From NCBI RefSeq assembly GCF_000003605.2, contig NW_003131856.1, positions 341,514 through 356,410 on the forward strand: a stretch of 14,897 nt of DNA. Direction: 5' to 3'. The notes under the pieces are model-generated. The model saw only the letters and a list, made by a program, of their open reading frames with translations, did not search any database and was not told the origin of the DNA. The translations under genes and the position numbers were made by a program. Origin of the DNA: Saccoglossus kowalevskii (lineage: Eukaryota; Hemichordata; Enteropneusta; Harrimaniidae). Shown here piece after piece: positions 10,201 to 14,897 of the stretch (the stretch's first letter is position 1; each line of letters opens with the position of its first letter).

Positions 10201-10798
10201 TTTAAAGAGATGTAGATAAACCAACACAAACAAACTTGCATACTTGTAAGTTCAGTAAAACCTCATAAACTGGTTTTAAAAAATGTTTTTTTTAAGAGAA
10301 GCATGGTAATTTGGTAGTGACAAAAACAATGGGAGATATTACAATCTAAAGTTGTCAGTAAATTACTTCTGAGACTTGTTAATATTCATTAAATTCAATA
10401 ATACTCAGATTAGAAAACATGATGTAGTATTTTGTGGTGAATAGCAGAAGTCAATGATAGTGGCGATAATCACTATTTACAATTTTTCCCCATATAAGGT
10501 TTTCCAAAAAAAATGTTGTCAATCTCATTTTGAATTGATTGATTAATTGTTTAATAAGTTTTAAAAGTATTAGAAAGTAATTTTAATTTTTTGTAAATAA
10601 GTTGAACATGTGTAATGTAATGTATTTATAGTAATTGTACATCCATGATGTCGTGGTTATTTTATTGTAGTCTAGCCAAACGAATAAATGAATATTTAAT
10701 TAAGAGACTATTGTACTTACTTTCGGCAATCCAACTTCCTCCATGGCTCGTAACCAGTGATTTATGTTATCTGTATGGCGGAAGTGTAAACCTCGCGT
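1119..10798 (-). CDS. IQGAP1: IQGAP family scaffold protein, partial (eight internal exons)
   Basis: The coding segments, in gene order, are 10798-10721, 8906-8830, 4386-4319, 4041-3950, 3591-3570, 3032-2854, 2530-2437 and 1279-1119 (771 nt, 257 codons, no internal stop). Every junction is GT-AG and split codons resolve to the residue expected in IQGAPs. Residues 1 to about 60 are the C-terminal half of the calponin-homology domain (GLHFRHTDN, IFYPETTDLYDRKNMPR). Residues 61-112 are the linker (KLGIAPQIQNLYGK, EKYGIQMPAFSKIGGILANE). Residues 113 to about 165 and about 204-257 are the first two IQGAP repeats. In known family members this scaffold binds F-actin through the CH domain and links Rac1/Cdc42, calmodulin and MAPK or cadherin partners at the cell cortex. 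The segment matches roughly residues 90-350 of a protein near 1650 residues. The start codon and the C-terminal three quarters lie outside the window. Invertebrate IQGAPs are usually IQGAP1-like, but paralogue assignment from this fragment is inference. Confidence 0.95.
1314..1329. repeat. AATG microsatellite (4 units)
   Basis: Four consecutive AATG units lie about 35 bp upstream (in the gene sense) of the acceptor of exon h. Confidence 0.8.
1604..1620. repeat. Poly-A run, 17 nt
   Basis: A homopolymer of 17 A is followed by TTTT. No retroposon body is recognisable on either side. Confidence 0.85.
2437..2530 (-). CDS. IQGAP1: IQGAP exon g: linker between repeats 1 and 2
   Basis: This 94-nt exon opens with SLREGDTFEERDVYDTLLTQ and continues AEIQGNLNRVN plus one base. 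Human IQGAP1 has a matching ERERDVYEELLTQAEIQGNINKVN. The acceptor is tttatttcag and the donor gtaagt. The split codon with the next exon is T|TA (Leu). The most divergent part is the first eight residues, as expected for a linker. Confidence 0.94.
2531..2853 (-). other. Intron between exons f and g (phase 0)
   Basis: A 323-bp intron with the weak donor gttaga and a good acceptor, tttatttcag. No embedded feature was recognised. Confidence 0.88.
2854..3032 (-). CDS. IQGAP1: IQGAP exon f: first IQGAP repeat
   Basis: This 179-nt exon completes the split Leu and encodes 59 residues from HAAIIAINECIDRG to AKQSKAEAVMNK. The pattern (AIN..ID.G...DT.AAL.NP...L.......YQD.L..AKQ.K) is one unit of the roughly 50-residue helical repeat specific to IQGAPs. 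That region is involved in dimerisation and partner binding in family members. The acceptor is cgttatcag. The donor is gttaga, clearly weaker than the other donors in the gene. Reading through it adds only VRDCVLNLII before a stop. Confidence 0.95.
3033..3569 (-). other. Intron between the microexon and exon f (phase 1)
   Basis: A 537-bp intron with donor gtaagt and acceptor cgttatcag. About half of it is the degenerate TTCTATGT/TTTATGTT repeat at 3311-3550, which starts about 20 nt from the microexon donor. Confidence 0.9.
3311..3550. repeat. Degenerate tandem repeat (ATGTTCTATGT / AGTTTATGTT units)
   Basis: ATGTTCTATGT recurs at 3311, 3354 and 3458, and a related TTCCATGTTCAGTTTATGTT lies at 3528-3547. 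The first two copies are 43 bp apart and both are followed by AGTTTA. Copies have drifted and spacing is irregular, which suggests an old minisatellite. It lies entirely within the intron downstream of the microexon. Confidence 0.55.
3570..3591 (-). CDS. IQGAP1: IQGAP exon e: 22-nt microexon
   Basis: The exon is only 22 nt and encodes MPVDEAA plus the first base of a split leucine codon. It is flanked by a good acceptor (acttattttacag) and a consensus donor (gtaagt). Joined to its neighbours it gives ILANE-MPVDEAA-LHAAIIAINE, which aligns without gaps to vertebrate ILANE-LSVDEAA-LHAAVIAINE, so the exon is needed. Because 22 is not a multiple of three, skipping it would shift the frame. The small size makes recognition dependent on intronic enhancers or exon-end signals (inference). 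Confidence 0.93.
3592..3949 (-). other. Intron between exon d and the microexon (phase 0)
   Basis: A 358-bp intron with donor gtaagt and acceptor acttattttacag. It forms the upstream flank of the 22-nt exon. No repeat or coding signal was seen. Confidence 0.9.
3950..4041 (-). CDS. IQGAP1: IQGAP exon d: linker between CH domain and repeats
   Basis: This 92-nt exon completes the split Asp and encodes 30 more residues, EEISAMRKELEKYGIQMPAF and then SKIGGILANE. The KYGIQMPAFSKIGGILANE motif is characteristic of IQGAP proteins and sits just after the CH domain. The acceptor is tgtgtgtag and the donor gtaagt. The exon ends in phase 0 directly before a 22-nt microexon. Confidence 0.95.
4042..4318 (-). 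other. Intron between exons c and d (phase 1)
   Basis: A 277-bp intron with donor gtaggt and acceptor tgtgtgtag. Nothing else is recognised in it. Confidence 0.9.
4319..4386 (-). CDS. IQGAP1: IQGAP exon c: end of the CH domain
   Basis: This 68-nt exon encodes LFLFKLGIAPQIQNLYGK and then ISFT plus the first base of a split Asp codon. Vertebrate IQGAP1 has LYLFKLGLAPQIQDLYGK at this place. The donor is gtaggt. The acceptor AG lies at 4388-4387 and is preceded on the minus strand by an uninterrupted run of 20 T (4408-4389), which serves as the polypyrimidine tract. The exon closes the split Ser codon at its 5' end and opens in phase 1 to the next exon (G|AT, Asp). Confidence 0.95.
4387..4408 (-). 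promoter_or_regulatory. 3' splice site of exon c with a 20-T tract
   Basis: On the minus strand, 20 uninterrupted T residues (4408-4389) run straight into the acceptor AG (4388-4387). The homopolymer is therefore the polypyrimidine tract of an essential exon, not just a poly-A relic on the plus strand. Homopolymers of this length tend to vary between alleles. Confidence 0.85.
4624..4649. repeat. Perfect 11-bp inverted repeat with TTTT loop
   Basis: ATAGACCTTAG at 4624-4634 and its exact complement CTAAGGTCTAT at 4639-4649 are separated by TTTT. It is an exact hairpin inside the 4.4 kb intron. It is too short for a microRNA precursor and has no T-run after it that would suggest a bacterial terminator. 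It may be a compact relic of a palindromic element. Confidence 0.8.
5840..6017. mobile_element. Small MITE-like element with ATACTGT termini
   Basis: The left end ATACTGTGAACTGATTAATT pairs imperfectly with the right end, which read in reverse complement is ATACTGTAAACCGTTTTAAT. The arms extend to about 40 bp with mismatches. It is about 178 bp long and non-coding. A TA next to CTGT at each end fits a TA target-site duplication of the mariner type, but the ends are AT-rich and this could be partly chance. It shares CTGTRAA termini with the element at 13995-14359. Confidence 0.5.
7724..7735. repeat. AG microsatellite (6 units)
   Basis: Six AG dinucleotides lie within the large intron between exons b and c. 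Confidence 0.8.
8830..8906 (-). CDS. IQGAP1: IQGAP exon b: C-terminal CH-domain helices
   Basis: This 77-nt exon encodes IFYPETTDLYDRKNMPR followed by VVYCIHAL and two bases (ag) of a split serine codon. The acceptor reads cgttacag and the donor gtaggt. YPETTD.YDRKNMPR is nearly invariant across animal IQGAPs and forms the end of the CH fold that contacts F-actin. The exon ends in phase 2, and the single base needed is supplied by the T that opens the next exon (AG|T, Ser). It is open without an ATG, so it is easily missed by ATG-based gene calling. Confidence 0.95.
8907..10720 (-). other. Intron between exons a and b (phase 0)
   Basis: This is 1814 bp of AT-rich sequence bounded by gtaagt and cgttacag on the minus strand. 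It contains two copies of the palindrome TACCGGTA (9133-9140, 9981-9988). I see no exon, RNA gene or clear mobile element in it. Confidence 0.85.
10721..10798 (-). CDS. IQGAP1: IQGAP exon a: middle of the calponin-homology domain
   Basis: This 78-nt, phase 0 to phase 0 exon encodes 26 residues beginning TRGLHFRHTDN and ending EEVGLPK. The LHFRHTDN...W...AM.E.GLPK pattern is the CH-domain signature of IQGAP proteins, and the length equals the matching stretch of human IQGAP1. On the minus strand the acceptor is ttgttattgcag and the donor is gtaagt, both close to consensus. This is the most upstream exon found. The exon before it should encode the first CH helices (WMEACL... to ...RYK in vertebrates) and must end in phase 0. 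I could not find it up to position 14897. Confidence 0.95.
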
Positions 10799-11160
10799 CT
10801 GCAATAACAAAAGAAATAGACGTTCATTGTGTTCTATTTTCATATTTCCTTCTATTGTTGAAGAAGAAAGACAAAGAAGCAAAATAGAAGGAATGTACGT
10901 CAGATTAGGCATTACAGGTTAAGTAACATACTTTAGATATTTATGACACAAACACAAGAGCATGTACATGAACCAATAATTTATTTGGCAAATACACCAC
11001 AAGACCATCGTACACAAAAGTGAGACAATGCATAACAGACTGATAAGATGGTCCCTGGTGCCGCCCCCAAAATGTAGAACAAAGCAGGTGTAAACTAGCT
11101 GGCTTACAATTTCTAAACTAAAATACAAACTAGACTAAGACTGAAAACATGTTGGTTGGT

Positions 11161-11349
11161 GCAGCGTAGCTGCATGATGTTAGTATGGAATGGCAGATTG
11201 CAGCATGACTGCAACTGAAAAGTATAGGCAGCGAGTGCTGCGGCTACACCATGGTTATGCAGCGGGGGCTGCATGAAGTTAAGAGGTTATGGGTAGAGGC
11301 AGCGGGGGCTGCAACTACCGAGTTTAGACATTGACGCAGCGAGGGCTGC
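11161..11349. repeat. Array of six GCAGC-N-GCTGC hairpin motifs
   Basis: Short palindromic motifs occur at 11161-11173 (GCAGCGTAGCTGC), 11200-11212 (GCAGCATGACTGC), 11228-11241 (GCAGCGAGTGCTGC), 11259-11272 and 11299-11312 (both GCAGCGGGGGCTGC) and 11336-11349 (GCAGCGAGGGCTGC). Start-to-start spacing is 28-40 bp, and the spacers are unrelated to each other. Each can form a 4-5 bp GC stem with a 3-5 nt loop. Function is unknown. Confidence 0.8.
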
Positions 11350-12164
11350 CTGTTAAGTCGTTAATGAGATATTAGTAATTACAATAATAAAATTAACAAT
11401 AATAATAAAACCCACGCAAAATATACCTAAGAAAAATATGAATGATCTTGGGGGGATATGAGCTAATCCCATAAGCGAAGTCCCCCGAATTGGTGTTAAT
11501 GCCAGCCTAATGGGGGAGAATGGGGATGGTGGCGGGTGAATAAAACGAGAATAGCTGAAGAACTGATTTCTGAGGAAAAACAATACGTTCCATTCTAGTG
11601 TTTAACTTCCTTGGGTTTTAAAATACAGCGCATCCAGCTATTGGCAACATAATAAAAATAAAACCCAGGGAATAATTAAGCCATATATATGCAGTACCAA
11701 AATACAGCAAAAAACATTGAAGAACTCCTTTCATCTTCTTGTGCAGATCTTTCATTTAAATCATATCTTCAAAAGTGCCAACAATTTATGTGTAATCCAG
11801 AATAAACAGTCTGAGTGAGTCTTATTTCTCACCAAATAAAATAAAACAAAAAACTATGAGGGGAACACAAGATTGTACTTCATTTTCCCCTGAACATTAC
11901 AGACATTATGCACTCATGAAATTCAACTACAATAAATTATATTTTCAGTAAATATTTGGTTCAAAGTCTGGGATTTTATGCAATGCAGTTACAATGGATG
12001 TGTGATTAATGTCAACAATCAGAAATTTCAGAAAAACGTTTGACCCAAATACTGAAATTAACAATGTGGCGTTATCCCGAAAACCATAATTATGTTCAGA
12101 AAATGTGACGAGCCCAATTTTTTTTCAGTGAAACATTTTGTATTCCAAAATACACTTGATAATG

Positions 12165-12560
12165 GTTTCCTAGTGACGGATTTGCATTGAGGAGGGAGTG
12201 GGGGACTGATTGCGGTGCTACAGCAAGAGTATTTATATTTATTGATTGACACAATACAGACTTTGGAAAGTACAGCAGTAAGGTCACCCGGTTATATCCA
12301 GTGTCTCTTTGGTACACCAGTCATACAGCCCCAAACCTTGAGCAAAACAACATGGGTGAGCAGCTTCATAAAGATTATAAAGAACCAATTGTATGTACTC
12401 TGGATGCATCACAGGCGTGGTGTTTAAGACGCATTGTACTTTAGATGAACTATCTTCAAGATTCCTAGTTATGAGAAACAAGAGTGCGTGACCACAAATG
12501 ACCCCGGGCGAGGTCATATCAAATGCACGCCCACTAATGGTTGATTTGAAGCCAACAAAC
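12165..12560. other. GC-richer unidentified block
   Basis: This stretch is visibly richer in G+C and CpG than its surroundings. It contains an imperfect inverted repeat, GCGTG (12486-12490) with CACGC (12526-12530) and ATGACC (12498-12503) with GGTCAT (12512-12517). A 98-codon minus-strand ORF (12284-12580) and shorter plus-strand openings cross it, but none shows a domain I know. A dispersed repeat is the most likely explanation. Confidence 0.35.
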
Positions 12561-13994
12561 ACAGTAATGTCTAAGTGCATGAAATACTTTTGAAAATTAA
12601 TTTCAAGTCACAGAGAATTCAAAAATGTTAGATCCAAGGGGTTGTTAAACCTTAAACTTAAAGGCATAACATTAGCACCATAGGCCACTATTGTATAGCA
12701 AGCATTGGTGTTTTAGGAGAGGCTCTGCGAGTCTAAAATCAACAAACGTATATCCTACCTGTTGCCAACATTTACTTGGGAGATTATCAAAAATGAGACA
12801 ATAAATGCCAGAATTTAAATATTCAAGAGTGACAGCAGAGTTGACCTTTAGTGAATGTGTTAATTAATCAACGTTGCTGTCCATTTCCTGAAATGTAGAA
12901 GACATTTCTCAATTTCACGATAATTAAATAACTGTATATTTCACCTTGCCCAAGAATGCGTAAATTACAAAAAATTGCGAAAATCACAAACAAAATAAAA
13001 TATTGGCCATCAGACAATCCCTCAGACAAACATTGCTACTGCATATGCACTATTGTATTCACTAACATTAAAGCTTACAGGAGAAGTACAGATTGTTGTA
13101 ACATGCTTAGTAACTTTTAGAAAATGTCTGATTAGCAGATCAATTTCTAATTTGTTTTACCTCTATTGCTACTTTAAAATTGATCAATATTTCACACTTT
13201 CTGATTATAATTGTTACACCGCAAACTTTCGTTACATGTTACAGCTATTACTAAACTCAACCTCCATATCGTTCTCCTTTTGTACATAAACAAATCTGAG
13301 TTTGGATGACGTTGCAAACCCTTCCAGCGACGACGGAACAAATTAGTTAATTATAATTGGAATATGGCAGGTAAAAAGGTCAACGTTGCTTTACTCGTGC
13401 GTGATATTCATTCATGTGTGTCCGCTCTGATACAATACCAGACCAGGTGTCTGTATTTCACTTTTCAGCTTTGAAGACAATCATGATGTATATATTGCAG
13501 TAAATATTCAGACAGTGCTCCAAATCTTTCCAAATCTGCAATCTTTCCATCGCCAAAGGCTGAAGCAAGGCACATTATTACAGTAAAATCACCTGCCCCT
13601 TTAAATTCAAATCATAGCTTCGGATGATATTGTTCACTACCTTCCCATTTCAAACCAGAGAGCATAAGATGATGCTCAAATCATTAAGAACTCAACCAAT
13701 GGGAAATGTGCGTTCATTTTATAAATGCTTGGATTTCAGAGAAAACACGCTGAATGTTAGTGTAGCAATAACAACATGTAACAAAAGTTCTGGAGAATGT
13801 AATTGTTAACTTTCTTGATCTGTCTAATCCTGAACCAATGATCTGTTTGTTATTTCTTAATAATATACAATAAGAAATGAACATGTGCACCAAATTGAAT
13901 GAGAAAATATAAGGTAGAAAAGATAGAAAATTCCAGAATTTGTTTAAAACAAATACCATCTGAATTTAATTAACTAAACCCCCAGAAAATTAAG

Positions 13995-14359
13995 TACTGT
14001 AAAACATGTTGAAAAAGAGACATGCAATTTTAGCGAATTGTGGTAAAATGACGCAATAGCGAAATGTTGATTTAGCGAATCTCTCTTGACATTGTTGATT
14101 TCCTATTTTCACAATACTTGTCTGCCGCGCGCCAAAACAAATGCGCAGTTATCACCACCATAAAAACGAAGAAAAACTGTCAAGTGTAATTAAGAAGCAC
14201 CCCAGATATTTATGTTCCGGATTACTGTATACAAATTCCCAAGCCTTGGCCATTTTAAATTTATAATAAAGTCATTAGCGGCATCTTGAATTAACGAATC
14301 AGTTCTCTCGTTAAGTTCGCTAAAAAGACATGCTCGCGAAAAAGACGCGTTTTACAGAA
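13995..14359. mobile_element. MITE-like element with ~43-bp terminal inverted repeats
   Basis: The left arm (13995-14037) has CTGTAAAAC near its outer end, a GACATG block, and TTTTAGCGAA at its inner end. The right arm (14316-14359), reverse complemented, has CTGTAAAAC, a GAGCATGTC block and TTTTAGCGAA in the same order. The arms are 43 and 44 nt with internal divergence. The interior has no ORF and carries further TAGCGAA motifs at 14057 and 14073. Size (about 365 bp), arm structure and lack of coding fit a non-autonomous DNA transposon. The flanks do not show a clear long target-site duplication. Confidence 0.65.
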
Positions 14360-14897
14360 TATTGTGATAAAATATTACAATGCAATTGTTATATGTACAC
14401 TGTAACATACATGTGTACGACTCAAGGTCATTTCCATGACAATAGTATTTATTCAATTAGTTTGATATAAATTATGATGTATGAAACAAACAAAAACCAA
14501 AATATTTTTGCCATGACAGATGTACATGTAGTACCTAGCTTTGAGAGCTTACATACAGACATGGCATTTTTTCAGTCAGGTGCTCGGGTTTCCCAGTGAG
14601 ACTGGCCATTCCATGCATGTATTCAAATACATTCAAGTTTGAGGTGTTTCTCAGTTATAAATTTGCTCAGGGGAACACTGCTTCTTGGTCACTTGATCAA
14701 TTCATGTCAAAAACTCAATATATAGGATAACACTTGGAGTGGTCAGCTTTCAAGAAAATTTACACACACTGGCACATTAGATCAGAGAAGCAGAAGAATG
14801 GCAGTCAACATACTGTAAAATTGCAACATACCATTGACTTTAGCCTTCATTCAACCACATCAACTTACAAAGCTATTGTATGATTATACTTTGTATT

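Larger units (their letters stand above)
10799..14897 (-). other. 5' intron, or upstream flank, of the IQGAP gene
   Basis: This is at least 4.1 kb without a recognisable IQGAP exon. It is probably the intron between the first half and second half of the CH domain, continuing past the window edge. It holds the GCAGC...GCTGC motif array, G-rich runs near 11450-11536, a GC-richer block at about 12165-12560 and a MITE-like element at 13995-14359. I saw no coding sequence I could assign. ORFs here lack codon-like bias and flanking splice logic. Confidence 0.6.

Noticed and set aside
11161-11349. Hairpin array as a CRISPR array
   Set aside because: The repeated part is only 13-14 nt and imperfect, spacers vary in length, and the sequence is an animal genome with no cas genes.
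12284-12580. 98-codon minus-strand ORF as a protein-coding gene
   Set aside because: No recognisable domain, no convincing splice context, and it overlaps a repeat-like GC-rich block. Reported only as a region to check.
12741-12845. Minus-strand opening containing DNLPSKCWQQ followed by a donor-like gtagga
   Set aside because: The peptide does not match the CH-domain exon expected here and I recognise no family. A donor-like hexamer alone is weak evidence.

Overview
The window looks like animal nuclear DNA. It is AT-rich (about one third G+C by eye) and intron-dominated, with no prokaryotic gene organisation. Short homopolymers, microsatellites and inverted-repeat elements are scattered through it. 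The one gene I can identify is a partial IQGAP gene (Ras GTPase-activating-like scaffold protein) on the minus strand. The protein is close to vertebrate IQGAP1 but the introns are invertebrate-like in sequence. The palindromes TACATGTA and TACCGGTA occur far more often than composition predicts. From memory, such palindromes are common in mollusc and other marine-invertebrate genomes, so I infer a marine invertebrate, probably a mollusc or other lophotrochozoan, with moderate confidence.

Gene layout, read right to left (5' to 3' of the gene): eight internal exons at 10798-10721, 8906-8830, 4386-4319, 4041-3950, 3591-3570, 3032-2854, 2530-2437 and 1279-1119. They sum to 771 nt. All joins are GT-AG, all phases agree, and together they give an uninterrupted 257 codons. 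The product covers the second half of the N-terminal calponin-homology (actin-binding) domain, the linker after it, and the first two IQGAP-specific repeats. The 5' exons (start codon and first half of the CH domain) were not found in the 4.1 kb upstream of the first visible exon. The 3' exons (remaining repeats, WW, IQ motifs, GAP-related and RasGAP_C domains) were not found in positions 1-1118.

Non-coding layout: positions 1-1118 hold a possible degraded LTR-retroelement end (LTR-like 728-937 with a Leu-tRNA-like primer-binding site next to it). The intron after the 22-nt microexon holds a degenerate tandem repeat (3311-3550). The 4.4 kb intron (4387-8829) holds a perfect 11-bp hairpin (4624-4649) and a small terminal-inverted-repeat element (5840-6017). 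The region upstream of the first visible exon holds six spaced GCAGC...GCTGC hairpin motifs (11161-11349), an unidentified GC-richer block (about 12165-12560) and a MITE-like element (13995-14359). Most other open reading frames are chance openings in AT-rich intron sequence. I found no convincing new biological system. The points most worth a second look are the splicing architecture of the gene and the small repeat families.
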